Source: Clostridium sp. C105KSO13 (lineage in GTDB: Bacteria; Bacillota; Clostridia; Lachnospirales; Lachnospiraceae). Taken from it: a DNA stretch of 64,000 nt. The notes below the pieces were generated by a model that saw nothing but the letters and a program-made list of their open reading frames with translations, was not told where the DNA came from and did not search any database. The stretch is taken from assembly GCF_001517425.1 (NCBI RefSeq), contig NZ_FBWL01000162.1, positions 27,123-91,122 on the forward strand, given 5' to 3'. How positions within the stretch are numbered: the stretch's first letter is position 1; each line of letters starts with the position of its first letter. This document shows, piece by piece, positions 45,419 to 54,211 of this stretch. The position numbers and the translations under genes are program-made.

Positions 45419-45518
45419 TTGTACGGTTAATACGAGTATAGGTTTTTTTGAAAAACAAGGTTAATGGTGTACGGTTGACTCGCAAAGTAAAACATGATAA
45501 ATTAACGGCATACCGTTA
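45419..45518. promoter_or_regulatory. Repeated operator-like half-sites between divergent genes
   Basis: GTACGGTTAATACG starts at 45421, GTACGGTTGACTCG starts at 45469, and a palindrome TAACGG-cata-CCGTTA spans 45503-45518. All share the core ACGGTTA or its complement. They lie between the reverse XRE genes and the forward gene at 45538 and overlap the forward promoter, which fits autoregulation by the XRE pair. Binding is inferred. Confidence 0.6.
45475..45503 (+). promoter_or_regulatory. Promoter for the 151-aa membrane protein gene
   Basis: TTGACT (45475-45480), 17 bases, TAAATT (45498-45503). The -35 box is part of one operator-like repeat and the palindrome starts at the end of the -10 box, an arrangement that would let a bound regulator block transcription. 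Confidence 0.6.
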
Positions 45519-45537
45519 TGAAGAGGGAGGATTTGCT

Positions 45538-45993
45538 ATGAAGATAGTAAGGGGAAAGTACCGGATATGGTGTGTAGCGTTGTTTTTTGTTATGCTTATA
45601 TTTTTGCTTAAATTTTCTGAAAAGCCTAAAAATGTGAATAAAGAAATGTTGGGAGTGCCGGATGCAGTCAGCAGTACATCCACCAATCAAGATCATCATT
45701 TGACTGTGGTTGCAAATAGTGACACAATTCCAGATAAAGAAGCCTTTGCCAGAAAAGTTATTCATATGTGCCAGGACAATGCATTTCATTCTATTATGTT
45801 TTCTACTGATGTGAATGGGTATCCGAGGAGACTGGAGATTAACGTATACTTATGGGAAGATGACATTCGTGAGAAGGAGCCTGTCTGCCATATTCGATAT
45901 GCACCACTGGAATATAACGATGAATATGATATAAAAAATGACCAGGAGCAATTTCATCTGTATTTGGATGATAAAGAAATAGAGTTTTACTAA
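45538..45993 (+). CDS. Membrane-anchored hypothetical protein (151 aa)
   Basis: An upstream frame opens at 45448, but GGGAGG directly before ATG 45538 decides the start. One N-terminal helix ('IWCVALFFVMLIFLLKF') follows a short basic cytoplasmic stretch. The remaining 120 residues would be outside the cell; they contain 'FHSIMFSTDVNGYPRRLEIN' and an acidic C-terminus. I do not recognise the family. It is placed between the defence cassette and the relaxase and is driven by a promoter that overlaps XRE-type operators. Confidence 0.6.
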   Translation: MKIVRGKYRIWCVALFFVMLIFLLKFSEKPKNVNKEMLGVPDAVSSTSTNQDHHLTVVANSDTIPDKEAFARKVIHMCQDNAFHSIMFSTDVNGYPRRLEINVYLWEDDIREKEPVCHIRYAPLEYNDEYDIKNDQEQFHLYLDDKEIEFY

Positions 45994-45996
45994 AAG

Positions 45997-46038
45997 ACAG
46001 AACCAGAGCTATCCATAAAGGAAATGCTCTGGTTCTGT
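45997..46038. terminator. Bidirectional terminator between converging genes
   Basis: ACAGAACCAGAGC (45997-46009) and GCTCTGGTTCTGT (46026-46038) are perfect 13-base complements. It ends both the forward 151-residue gene and the reverse relaxase gene. Confidence 0.8.
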
Positions 46039-46045
46039 TTGGTTC

Positions 46046-47605
46046 TTACGATATATCCGGGCGCTTTTGTTTCTGCGCCGAATGTATTTGTGAGTCTCCT
46101 AAGATTGTGTGAATGTTAGAAGATACGGTACTTAATTCTTTCTGGATGTCACGACAGTTGTGGTATCTTTCCTGTTGTTCATGCTGCAATTTAAGCAGGT
46201 CTTGTTTCTTCGCTTTTAATAATTTCATTGAGGGCAGCTTATCATTGCCGGATTTGTCTTTCAGGTATTTCAAGGCTGTTTTATAAAGTGTAAGTTCAGT
46301 GGAATGTTCCTGCTGGAATTTTCCCTTATTTTTGCTTTCACAAAATTGAGAATAGATAGACTTATGAGCCAGGTATTGCCCAGTATAGTGGATTTGTTCG
46401 TTTATATCCCTGAGTGCATTGCCGGTATCCTTTAATTCTTTTCTTAAAGCAACAGTATCTTCTTTTGCTTTGACCAGCGCAGCGTCAAGGGATTCTAAAG
46501 TATCAAAGCCATGTTCCTGGATATAGGCAACTGTCCTGGCCATTTCTTTCAAATTGGAAAGTTTAACCTTTCTTGCATAGGCTTTGTTTTGCTGCGCTTT
46601 CATACATTGCTGCAGATCTATTATAAGGCGTAAATCTGCTTTCATAAAAATCTGGTTTTCCGGACGGGCAGCATTTTCCCTGAACATATTCAGAAGATGG
46701 GATTTTTCGTATTGTGTTCCCAGGCTTTTGCCTGTAATTGGTTTAGTTCGTTCCGGATGGAGATAACTAATTCTGCCACGGCTGATTTTTAAAGTAATGC
46801 TAAACTGCTCTAAAAGTATCTTCTGAAATTCTTCCAGACTGCAGGCAGATGCTGCAGCCTCTTCAATGGAGAGTCTTAAATATTCTTTCTGTGTCTGGAA
46901 TTTTGTTTGCCGTGGTAATATATTGTCTGCCTGCATTACTTTGTTACGTTCATCCATCTGTTTTTGTCCACGGCGGTTTGCATGGTATTCCTGTTCTGTG
47001 ATTTTCTTCTTTGCCGGGGAAAGTAAATCAACCTGATGAAGTTTTTCTCGCTGGCACATATCCATAACGGACTGCTTTAAGTAATTCAGGTAGTTATTTG
47101 TCAGGTGATGTTTATTGCCGGCACGGGAATCACAAGGACGTTCCATGAACACCTGATGCTCCACATCGAATTTACGCAGACTGTTAATTACAATATGCAC
47201 ATGAATATTGCCGCTTTCGTTGTAACCGTCTGTGTGGGTACAGACAAGAGCCTGGTGTCCGGGAAAATTCTGCTTTGCATATTCCAGCCCTAACTTTTGG
47301 GCACGTTCTCCCGTCAAACCATTATTTTCACAATCCTTTGGGTCAAAGCTGATAATGTAATGATGGGTTTTGATGTCATTGTAATTTTGGTTTTTGCGGT
47401 ACTGGTTATTCAGTTCCTTGCACTCCGTATCAAATGTGAAAGGATCACAGTTGATTCCGTCCATATAATATTCTTCACGCAGCATCATTTTACCATTTGC
47501 ATCTAAAATGGGTTTTCCAGTAAATTCGTCATGCTGAAACAGGAGATATCGTTGCGGTTCTCCATAATCTGCATTTTTACTTGCTATGTGTTTCAGAATT
47601 GCCAT
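46046..47605 (-). CDS. MobP-type relaxase (519 aa)
   Basis: The relaxase nicks oriT and pilots the DNA strand. The N-terminal domain has 'KTHHYIISFDPKD' (about 75-90) and the metal-binding 'HTDGYNESGNIHVHIVINS' (about 120-140) with the H-x-H pattern of VirD2/MobA enzymes. A tyrosine near the N-terminus would be catalytic (candidates in 'ADYGEPQRYL'). The C-terminal half is coiled coil. It overlaps the upstream MobC-like gene by 29 bases. The arrangement MobC-relaxase is standard in Tn1549-type elements. Orientation is opposite to the transfer operon. Confidence 0.9.
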   Translation of the reverse strand: MAILKHIASKNADYGEPQRYLLFQHDEFTGKPILDANGKMMLREEYYMDGINCDPFTFDTECKELNNQYRKNQNYNDIKTHHYIISFDPKDCENNGLTGERAQKLGLEYAKQNFPGHQALVCTHTDGYNESGNIHVHIVINSLRKFDVEHQVFMERPCDSRAGNKHHLTNNYLNYLKQSVMDMCQREKLHQVDLLSPAKKKITEQEYHANRRGQKQMDERNKVMQADNILPRQTKFQTQKEYLRLSIEEAAASACSLEEFQKILLEQFSITLKISRGRISYLHPERTKPITGKSLGTQYEKSHLLNMFRENAARPENQIFMKADLRLIIDLQQCMKAQQNKAYARKVKLSNLKEMARTVAYIQEHGFDTLESLDAALVKAKEDTVALRKELKDTGNALRDINEQIHYTGQYLAHKSIYSQFCESKNKGKFQQEHSTELTLYKTALKYLKDKSGNDKLPSMKLLKAKKQDLLKLQHEQQERYHNCRDIQKELSTVSSNIHTILGDSQIHSAQKQKRPDIS

Positions 47606-47969
47606 GAAAATCCCCCGCCATCTTTAAGACGATAAATTTCATCTCATAAATTTCTACAATGCATTGGTTGATTGCTTTCCGCATTTCCTGGGAATGAATA
47701 CCGCCAGTATTAAAGTGGCGGGCAATCTGATTCAAATTGCTGCCTATTTTGCCAAATTCACCAATCAGTTTTTTAAGTTCCGGCACATCTGCCACAACCT
47801 CATATTTTATAGAGATACGTTTATTCATCAGTGACTTCCGGGCATATTCGGCAACCGGAAGATTTGCGAGTTTTGCATTTTCTGATATGATTGCGTATTC
47901 TGTCTCATTGAGACGGAGCATGATATTGTGCCGGCGTTTCAATTCTTTCTCTTTTTTTGGTCTTGCCAT
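47577..47969 (-). CDS. mobC: MobC-like relaxosome accessory protein (130 aa)
   Basis: The frame is open from 48110, but ATG 47969 with AAAGGAAAAGG upstream is the better start, and the longer version would run through the candidate oriT. The product starts MARPKKEKELKRRHNIMLRL, typical of ribbon-helix-helix MobC proteins, and has 'KLIGEFGKIGSNLNQIARHFN', the MobC-family core. It helps the relaxase open the oriT. It overlaps the relaxase gene. Confidence 0.85.
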   Translation of the reverse strand: MARPKKEKELKRRHNIMLRLNETEYAIISENAKLANLPVAEYARKSLMNKRISIKYEVVADVPELKKLIGEFGKIGSNLNQIARHFNTGGIHSQEMRKAINQCIVEIYEMKFIVLKMAGDFHGNSETHSK

Positions 47970-47979
47970 GACCTTTTCC

Positions 47980-48110
47980 TTTCCCGTGGCGGTAACTGCC
48001 ACGCTGCGACTATGTAATAGGAGCCAATACCGTACAGTTATAAGTGTGCGGCTGCCGAGGGTATGGGGAAACGGAATCCCCATCAAGATTGACCAGTAAG
48101 CAAAGTTCAC
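47980..48110. other. Candidate origin of transfer (oriT)
   Basis: Directly upstream of mobC lies a perfect inverted repeat ATGGGGA (48063-48069) / TCCCCAT (48077-48083) with a 7-base spacer, followed by 'CAAGATTGACCAG', a plausible nick region. The position before mobC-relaxase is where oriT lies in related elements. The nick position cannot be fixed from the sequence alone. Confidence 0.5.
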
Positions 48111-48157
48111 GAAGTGAGTTTTGAGTTACTTGGGCGAATCTTGCTCTGAAAGAGTAG

Positions 48158-48187
48158 AACGGCTTCTATTAATAGAAGCCGTTTTAT
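48158..48187 (+). terminator. Strong terminator beyond oriT
   Basis: AACGGCTTCTATT (48158-48170) and AATAGAAGCCGTT (48171-48183) are perfect complements, followed by TTTATT. It would stop forward transcription entering from the oriT region and isolate the cargo operon. Confidence 0.7.
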
Positions 48188-48504
48188 TCTTCAGCTTGGG
48201 AAAGAAATAATTAATGTATTTGTTTTGTGAGAATAGTAATGAAGCAGAATAGAAGTGTGACTAAATTTCCCTATGGCCCTTCTACGATTGACTGGTTTAA
48301 TGGGCAATGGCACTGAGAGAACAGAGAAAACCATTCAATTGCTAGCACAGTTATCCTTTTTAAGTCCCTTTTTTGCCGGAAAATTGGTATGTGATAAATA
48401 AGTTGGATATGTTATACTAAAAAACAGGCAACGAATTTATTATGTTGTTGGTAATGGCAGGTATGTTATTTTATATAGAATACAGGATGGGAAGAGTGAA
48501 AGAT
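48188..48504 (+). promoter_or_regulatory. Intergenic region with LacI-gene promoter
   Basis: No gene is visible between the terminator and the LacI gene. An extended -10 box TGT-TATACT ends at 48418 (TATACT 48413-48418), with only a poor -35. A frame opening at 48442 adds 21 hydrophobic residues to the regulator, but it has no ribosome site. The stretch 'CCTTCTACGATTGACTGG' nearby is not recognised. Confidence 0.45.
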
Positions 48505-49482
48505 ATGACTACAATCCGTGAGGTGGCAAAGAAGGCTAATGCAGGAATCGGAACAGTATCCAGGGCTTTAAATGGAACAGGATATGTGGCAGAAACTAAA
48601 AAAAGAGAAATTCTTTCAGCGGCAGAAGAATTAGGTTATAAAATTCCCGAAAGGAAAAGAAAGAATAACATATTAACAGAAAAAATAATTGGTGTTATTG
48701 TGCCGGATATTTCAATGCCTTTTTATGGAAATTTCGTAAAATATGTGGAGATAGAGCTTGCAAAGACGGGATATAAGACATTAATATGTAATACATTAGG
48801 GATACAAGGACGTGTTTTGGAGGTTATAGAGCTGGCAGAAAAGGGAATCATTCAGGGAATTATTATGAATGCTGATGTTTCGCCAGAGGAATTGAAGCGT
48901 TTAGAAAAATTGCCTGTTATAAGTTTTGAACGTTTACTTGGTGAGATAATTCCTTTCGTGGCATCAGAGCATAAACAAGGTGGAAGGAAAGCTGGCGAAA
49001 TATTATATAAAAATCGTTGTATGAATGTACTTATTATAACAGCAAAACATATAACAAGGGTGTATGCAGATTACCGAATAGAGGAATGTAGAAAATATTT
49101 GGAAAAACGAGGGGTAAATGTTACTGTGGCAGAGTATCCGGCAGCGAATGTATCTTTGCTAGTAGTAGAAGAAGTTGTAAAGCAATATATGGAATTGTAT
49201 TATGGTGTAGATGGGGTTTTTGCAGATGATATAACAGCGTATTGTTATCTGGAAAATGCAAGGCAATTAAATATAGATGTGCCTCGAAATCTTAAAATTG
49301 TTGGATATGATGGAAATGATATTTTAAAATTAAGTATACCTAAAATCACAACAATAAAGCAGGATGTGGCACAGATTGCAAGAACTTGTGCAGAACTGAT
49401 TCAGAAAAGAACTACTGGAGAAAAAGTTGAAAAAAAATATTTTATCCCTGTAAAAGTTGAAAAAGGTGGAACAACAAAATAA
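48505..49482 (+). CDS. LacI-family transcription regulator of the cargo operon (325 aa)
   Basis: The HTH is at the N-terminus: 'TIREVAKKANAGIGTVSRAL' followed by 'NGTGYVAETKKREILSAAEE', with the hinge 'LGYKI'. The periplasmic-binding-protein-like domain begins 'KIIGVIVPDISMPFYGNFVK' and includes 'GIIMNADVSPEEL', 'GVDGVFADDITAY' and 'KIVGYDGNDI', a LacI/GalR effector fold. Start ATG 48505 matches the usual N-terminus of the family. A terminator overlaps its stop codon. It precedes a strong promoter with a palindrome in the same orientation, so it probably represses the nine-gene operon until a sugar ligand binds. Confidence 0.9.
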   Translation: MTTIREVAKKANAGIGTVSRALNGTGYVAETKKREILSAAEELGYKIPERKRKNNILTEKIIGVIVPDISMPFYGNFVKYVEIELAKTGYKTLICNTLGIQGRVLEVIELAEKGIIQGIIMNADVSPEELKRLEKLPVISFERLLGEIIPFVASEHKQGGRKAGEILYKNRCMNVLIITAKHITRVYADYRIEECRKYLEKRGVNVTVAEYPAANVSLLVVEEVVKQYMELYYGVDGVFADDITAYCYLENARQLNIDVPRNLKIVGYDGNDILKLSIPKITTIKQDVAQIARTCAELIQKRTTGEKVEKKYFIPVKVEKGGTTK

Positions 49483-49499
49483 TGTTCCATCTTTTTTTT
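49465..49499 (+). terminator. Terminator overlapping the LacI gene stop codon
   Basis: GGTGGAACA (49465-49473) pairs with TGTTCCATC (49483-49491) with one G-T pair, and a run of seven T follows. The stop codon TAA lies in the loop. Confidence 0.8.
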
Positions 49500-49551
49500 A
49501 TGCACATTTATTAGAAAAATACAAGAGTGTTGTCGTAAATGCTGAAATAAA

Positions 49552-49590
49552 TGCAAATATATTGCAATGATAATGTCGGATGTGTATACT
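49552..49590 (+). promoter_or_regulatory. Cargo operon promoter with overlapping palindrome
   Basis: TTGCAA (49562-49567), 17 bases, TATACT (49585-49590). The palindrome TGCAA-atata-TTGCA (49552-49566) covers the -35 box. The placement fits an operator for the LacI regulator. A leader of about 155 bases separates the start from the first gene; it contains two 'TGGAACA' repeats and no clear riboswitch. Confidence 0.65.
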
Positions 49591-49752
49591 CAAAATATGG
49601 AACAGAACTAATCTTCAAAAGAAAATAATGGAACAATGTGGAACAGGAGGCGATACGAATTACACGTGTGAATAGATAAGGAATTCAGTAATCAAAGTAA
49701 GTGGGAGACTGATTCTAATAATAGAACATGAAAAGTGAGGAATGTAATAAAG

Positions 49753-50868
49753 ATGAACCGTTTATATGAAACCAGCATTTTGTCAAATACAAAAATAAAA
49801 TATGGAGTACCAGATGACACATTACTAATTCATCGAGATGTCAATCAATTTTTTCCAGAGACTTATGAAATCCTAGAAGATGGCAGAGTTAATTTTTGTC
49901 TGTATTATCCCAAGGCATCTAAAGTTGAGATGAAGACAATTTTTGGATGTGATTTCAAATTAAACAAAGAGGGGGAATTTTTTAAGGGGGCATATGATAT
50001 TGGAAAAGGATTGGTTGGAGTATCCCTGTTTGTAGATGAAAATGAAACAATTTCTCCGTATCTACCAATCGGTTATTCTGGCAACAGGGCTCTAAATTAT
50101 ATAGATATCCCAGATGGGGAGCTTGTACTATCAGAGAATATTGTGCGGCGGGGTACATTGAATATAGAGTATATTAATAGCGATGTGACAAATCGGCAGG
50201 AAAGGATCGCGGTGTATTTGCCACCAACGTATTTGGCAGAAGAAGAAAAAAGATTCCCTGTTCTCTATCTTCAGCATGGTCATGGGGAAAATGAACTTGT
50301 CTGGTATCATCAGGGAAAAGTAAATTTTATATATGATGAATTAATTGCAAAGGGGAAAGCCGTTCCATCTATTGTTGTTATGTGCAATGGTATGTACTAT
50401 GACGAAAATGAAAAGGGGATAGATTTAATTATTTCAAAATTTGGACAGTTTTTACTGAAGGAAGTGATTCCATATATTGATTCAAATTACAGGACAATAG
50501 CTGATAAGAAACAGCGTGCTATGGCTGGGCTGTCTATGGGGAGTTTACAGACTTCTATGATTACTATGACACATTCAGATATGTTTGATTATGTTGGTGT
50601 GTTCAGTGGGTTTGTACAGGATTTACTTACCGGAACAACTGAACACATAAAGGAAGAGAACTTAAAAGCATTTATGCAAAACAACAAATTATTTTTCAGG
50701 GCAATAGGAGACAAGGATATTTACCTCGAACATTTCAAAAGTGACGATGAACTTCTTACAAAATATGAAATACCTTTTGTCAGGAAAATATATCAGGGTC
50801 GGCATGAATGGAATGTATGGCGCCATTGCTTGAATGATTTTGCACAGATGATCTTTAAGGGGGTTTAG
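49753..50868 (+). CDS. Feruloyl/acetyl-esterase-like enzyme with N-terminal E-set domain (371 aa)
   Basis: Residues about 25-120 look like a starch-binding/early-set beta domain ('GRVNFCLYYPKASKVEMKTI'-type; quoted in part). The catalytic domain has 'VYLPPTYLAEEEKRFPVLYL', 'QHGHGENELVW' and the nucleophile elbow GLSMGS (S261), with a late HEWNVW histidine. This is the esterase family of CE1 type that removes acyl groups from polysaccharides. No signal peptide is visible, so it acts in the cytoplasm. ATG 49753 is preferred over GTG 49735, which has no ribosome site. It is the first gene of the operon. Confidence 0.8.
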   Translation: MNRLYETSILSNTKIKYGVPDDTLLIHRDVNQFFPETYEILEDGRVNFCLYYPKASKVEMKTIFGCDFKLNKEGEFFKGAYDIGKGLVGVSLFVDENETISPYLPIGYSGNRALNYIDIPDGELVLSENIVRRGTLNIEYINSDVTNRQERIAVYLPPTYLAEEEKRFPVLYLQHGHGENELVWYHQGKVNFIYDELIAKGKAVPSIVVMCNGMYYDENEKGIDLIISKFGQFLLKEVIPYIDSNYRTIADKKQRAMAGLSMGSLQTSMITMTHSDMFDYVGVFSGFVQDLLTGTTEHIKEENLKAFMQNNKLFFRAIGDKDIYLEHFKSDDELLTKYEIPFVRKIYQGRHEWNVWRHCLNDFAQMIFKGV

Positions 50869-50869
50869 G

Positions 50870-51805
50870 ATGGCAGCATTAGTTATTGTGATTATAGCGG
50901 CAATTCTTTTGTACACCATACTATCATATATGTTAGCCAGGTTTTGCGGAATGCTTCTTTTTGAGCCACCACAGAAATTTCGTCCAACTAGGGAGCAGAT
51001 AGTCGCTAATTTAGTAAGAGAATTCGCGAGTAAGCATACGATGTATTCGGGAGCAGATTATGACGCTTTTGAAAGTTGGGAGAAAGAGGAATTTGTACTT
51101 GACAATTATGGAACAGGTATCCCGGCTCAGTTTCATCCGGTGCAAAATGCGAAAGCATGTGCAATTATGGCACATGGATTTGGACAGAACAGATATCAAT
51201 CAGTAGCTTATGCTGAAATATTCCGAAAAATGGGGATGGATGTTTTACTTTTTGATGAAAGGTGTTTTGGAGTAAGTCAGGCGGAACATGGCGGTTTTAG
51301 TGAGTTGGAAGCAAAAGATATTGTAGCTTTAATTGAATGGATAAAGAAGAAAAGAGGCGATGATTCTAAGATTATTGTTCATGGTGTCTCAATGGGGGCC
51401 ATGAGCGGGATGAATGCATTGGCACTGACTGATAAAATTGATTATCTAATAGAGGACTGTGGACCGGCAAGGGCATTAGAGGGGGCGTTATATGTCCTTC
51501 ACAGTATGATGCCTATTCCAAATCCGTTCATGAAAAGGGGAATACTACAAAAGGCACATAAACTAGGCTTACATATTGAAAATACAAATCCCGTTGAAAG
51601 CGTCGGGAATTCAGATGTCCCGATTTGCATCATCCACGGTGATGCGGATACAGCAGTTCCGGTAGCTGATGCGGAAGAAATTTATGCGGCTTGTAGGAAT
51701 TCAAAATCCAGATTGGAGATATTTCCGGGAAGAGAACATGCATATAGTATTTGTGACTATGAAAGATATGAAAGCATTATCAAGGAATTTTTGAAAGATG
51801 TTTAA
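50870..51805 (+). CDS. Membrane-anchored alpha/beta hydrolase (311 aa)
   Basis: It starts one base after the preceding stop codon. An N-terminal membrane helix ('ALVIVIIAAILLYTILSYML') anchors the protein. The hydrolase domain shows 'AIMAHGFGQNR' (oxyanion hole), 'DVLLFDERCFG', the nucleophile HGVSMG with S174, 'DVPICIIHGDADTAVPVADA' (acid) and 'GREHAYS' (histidine). Many relatives of this Firmicutes family are annotated only as hydrolases. In this operon it probably cleaves an acyl group from the imported substrate or its product. Confidence 0.78.
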   Translation: MAALVIVIIAAILLYTILSYMLARFCGMLLFEPPQKFRPTREQIVANLVREFASKHTMYSGADYDAFESWEKEEFVLDNYGTGIPAQFHPVQNAKACAIMAHGFGQNRYQSVAYAEIFRKMGMDVLLFDERCFGVSQAEHGGFSELEAKDIVALIEWIKKKRGDDSKIIVHGVSMGAMSGMNALALTDKIDYLIEDCGPARALEGALYVLHSMMPIPNPFMKRGILQKAHKLGLHIENTNPVESVGNSDVPICIIHGDADTAVPVADAEEIYAACRNSKSRLEIFPGREHAYSICDYERYESIIKEFLKDV

Positions 51806-51849
51806 ACAAACCATCTATAAAAACAGTGGAAAGAAAAGAGGATTATAAA

Positions 51850-53271
51850 ATGAAATTATTTACGAATTCGCTCGAACCAGATACAAGTCTTGGTGTCATC
51901 GAAAGAGGGGCATATATGTTTGGAAATGTGGGAACCGCATTGGTTAATACAATTGTTGCCACTTTCCTGATGTTCTTTTATACAGATGTAATGGTGTTAA
52001 ATCCTGCCATTATTGGTACTATTTTATTAGTGTCACGTGTGTTTGACGGTGTTACAGATCTTATAATGGGGATGATTGTTGACAGGACATTTACAAAATA
52101 TGGCAGGGCACGAGTATGGATTTTGAGAACGTGTATTCCATTTGCAATTAGTGGAATATTGCTTGTATGTGTACCGGGTAGTGCAACCGAAGTAATTCAA
52201 TATGTGTATGTATTTTTAACATATAATTTATTCAATACAATTTTTCTTACTGCGCTTTATGTGCCATATAATACAATGACCTGTAATATGACAACGAAGC
52301 CATATGAAAGAGGGCTTTTAGGCGTATTTGTAATGGTTGGTGCTACACTTGGCACTTTGATAGTACAATCAACAGTAATTAAAGCGACTGCTGCATTAGG
52401 CGGAGATCAACGTGCGTGGCAGATCGTAGTCAGTATATATGCAGTACTGGGATTATGTTTACATTTGGTATGTTTTTTGCTAACGAAAGAGCGTACTTTA
52501 TCTGATATTAATCCGGGAGAAAAACATAAGGTAGACATAAAAACTGAGTTTAAGTCCGTTTTAATGAATCGATATTGGTTAATAGCAATTGCTTTTAGCT
52601 TTGCAGCACTTATTTTTACAACGATAACTGGTTCATCAGGAATATATTATGCAAAAGCAGTTCTAGGGAATGAGGGAAGTTACGCTGTATTTATGAATGC
52701 AATGACAATTACACAGCTTGCAGTTTTATTTTTAGCATTCATTCCAATGAAAAAATTCGGAAAACGAAACACGGTGCTGATAGGTTCAATTATAATGCTA
52801 ATAGCATGTGTTTTACAGATGATTGTGCCGTCTTCTTTAAACGTAATTACAGTATGCAGTGTTTTAAAAGGGATTGGTGGTGGTCTTGCGGGTGCTTGTC
52901 TGTATGGGATAGCTGCCGACACGATAGACTATGGCGAGTGGAAAACCGGATTTAAGGCAGAAGGGATTGGAATGGCTGCACTTACAATTGTAACTAAAAT
53001 TTCCAATGGTCTTGCAGGTGCTTTAGTAGGGTGGATCATTAGTGCCGGAGGATATGATGCAACAGCAGTTCATCAGAGTGCATCAGCGATAAGTGCTGTC
53101 AATGTGGCATTTACAATTATTCCATTGATTGCAGTATTAGCTGCAAGTATACTTATGTACTTTTATAAATTAGATAAGATTTATCCACAAATTCAGAAAG
53201 AACTAATGGACAGAAAGAAAAATATAAACATTGCCAAAGGTGAAAACAATGAAAAACCGAGAGATAATTGA
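51850..53271 (+). CDS. GPH-family (MFS) sugar:cation symporter (473 aa)
   Basis: AGAGGATTATAAA precedes ATG 51850; GTG 51826 is rejected. The protein has 12 predicted membrane helices. 'GAYMFGNVGTALVNTIVATF', 'DRTFTKYGRARVWILRTCIP' and 'YNTMTCNMTTKPYERGLLG' are characteristic of the glycoside-pentoside-hexuronide:cation symporter family (relatives: melibiose and glucuronide carriers). The absence of a PTS or ABC importer in the operon makes it the uptake route. It overlaps the next gene by 23 bases. Confidence 0.88.
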   Translation: MKLFTNSLEPDTSLGVIERGAYMFGNVGTALVNTIVATFLMFFYTDVMVLNPAIIGTILLVSRVFDGVTDLIMGMIVDRTFTKYGRARVWILRTCIPFAISGILLVCVPGSATEVIQYVYVFLTYNLFNTIFLTALYVPYNTMTCNMTTKPYERGLLGVFVMVGATLGTLIVQSTVIKATAALGGDQRAWQIVVSIYAVLGLCLHLVCFLLTKERTLSDINPGEKHKVDIKTEFKSVLMNRYWLIAIAFSFAALIFTTITGSSGIYYAKAVLGNEGSYAVFMNAMTITQLAVLFLAFIPMKKFGKRNTVLIGSIIMLIACVLQMIVPSSLNVITVCSVLKGIGGGLAGACLYGIAADTIDYGEWKTGFKAEGIGMAALTIVTKISNGLAGALVGWIISAGGYDATAVHQSASAISAVNVAFTIIPLIAVLAASILMYFYKLDKIYPQIQKELMDRKKNINIAKGENNEKPRDN

Positions 53272-54118
53272 AAAGATTATTAAGTATCATCCAGCGTTGC
53301 CTGATTATTCTGGATGTGACACTTATAAATCTGGGTCACCGGAAGAAGAGTGTAAGGGAATAGCTGTAGCGCTTGTGCCTTCAGCCGAAGTAATTGAGAA
53401 AGCCCACAGGTGCGGTTGCAATCTTTTAATAACTCACGAACCCATATTTTATCAGACACCGGATTATTCTGAGTGGAGGGGTTCCTTTCAAAATACAGTC
53501 TATGAGGAAAAACAAAAGTTGCTGGAAGAATATCATATGACGGTCTGGAGAGATCATGACCATATGCATGCACACAAGCCGGACAGTATATTCTCAGGGG
53601 TTATTAAGCAATTGGGATGGAAAGAGCATCAAATAGAAGGCAAAATAAAATTACCGCTCACTTATAGGGTTGAGTTGCCAAAACCAACAACAGTCCGTAA
53701 GCTGAGCATGTACCTGGCAAATAGAATTGGCTTAAAGGGAACGAGATATATTGGAAAAGATGATGATGAGGTAAAGAGAATATTAATTGCCGCACACTTG
53801 TATCCAAATGCATTTTATATGGATGGGGTAGGGCATGATGGATTCTACCATGATTACTGTATGGATCTGATGCATGTGATGGAAACGGAAAAGATGGATG
53901 CGCTTATTCCAGGTGAAATCGTTGAGTGGACAATCCTTTCTTATATAAGAGATGCCTCTTTTTTAGGAAGAGGGAAATCCTGCTTTCCTATTGGTCATTT
54001 TTCTCTTGAAGAATTAGGTATGAAAGAGGCGACGAATTGGATACAGCAATTAGCAGGAACATCGTTAAAGGTTATATATATACCAACAGGTGAAGCATAT
54101 TCATATCTTGTTCCATAG
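53249..54118 (+). CDS. NIF3-like dinuclear metal-centre protein (289 aa)
   Basis: AAAGGTGAAAACA precedes the ATG. 'GCNLLITHEPIFY' (about residue 60-72) has the histidine of the NIF3 metal site; 'VWRDHDHMHAH' and 'GEIVEWTI' hold further candidate ligands. The family forms hexamers with two metals per subunit; its reaction is not established (GTP cyclohydrolase I type 2-like members exist). Finding it in a sugar operon with three esterases suggests that it hydrolyses an intermediate. Overlaps the transporter gene. Confidence 0.75.
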   Translation: MKNREIIEKIIKYHPALPDYSGCDTYKSGSPEEECKGIAVALVPSAEVIEKAHRCGCNLLITHEPIFYQTPDYSEWRGSFQNTVYEEKQKLLEEYHMTVWRDHDHMHAHKPDSIFSGVIKQLGWKEHQIEGKIKLPLTYRVELPKPTTVRKLSMYLANRIGLKGTRYIGKDDDEVKRILIAAHLYPNAFYMDGVGHDGFYHDYCMDLMHVMETEKMDALIPGEIVEWTILSYIRDASFLGRGKSCFPIGHFSLEELGMKEATNWIQQLAGTSLKVIYIPTGEAYSYLVP

Positions 54119-54132
54119 GATGAGTACGTAAC

Positions 54133-54156
54133 AAGGCATGGGTTATGGTATGCCTT
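54133..54156 (+). promoter_or_regulatory. Hairpin inside the cargo operon
   Basis: AAGGCAT (54133-54139) pairs with ATGCCTT (54150-54156), followed by TT. It lies in the only longer gap (93 bases) of the operon and could reduce or process the transcript between the upstream four genes and the downstream five. Confidence 0.5.
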
Positions 54157-54211
54157 TTGGGGTATACCCTATAAGGTACATACAAAACTTGTATTATAAG
54201 GAGAGATAATT

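Noticed and set aside
49600..49752. Riboswitch in the cargo leader
   Set aside because: The leader holds repeated TGGAACA-type words but no structure that matches a known riboswitch.
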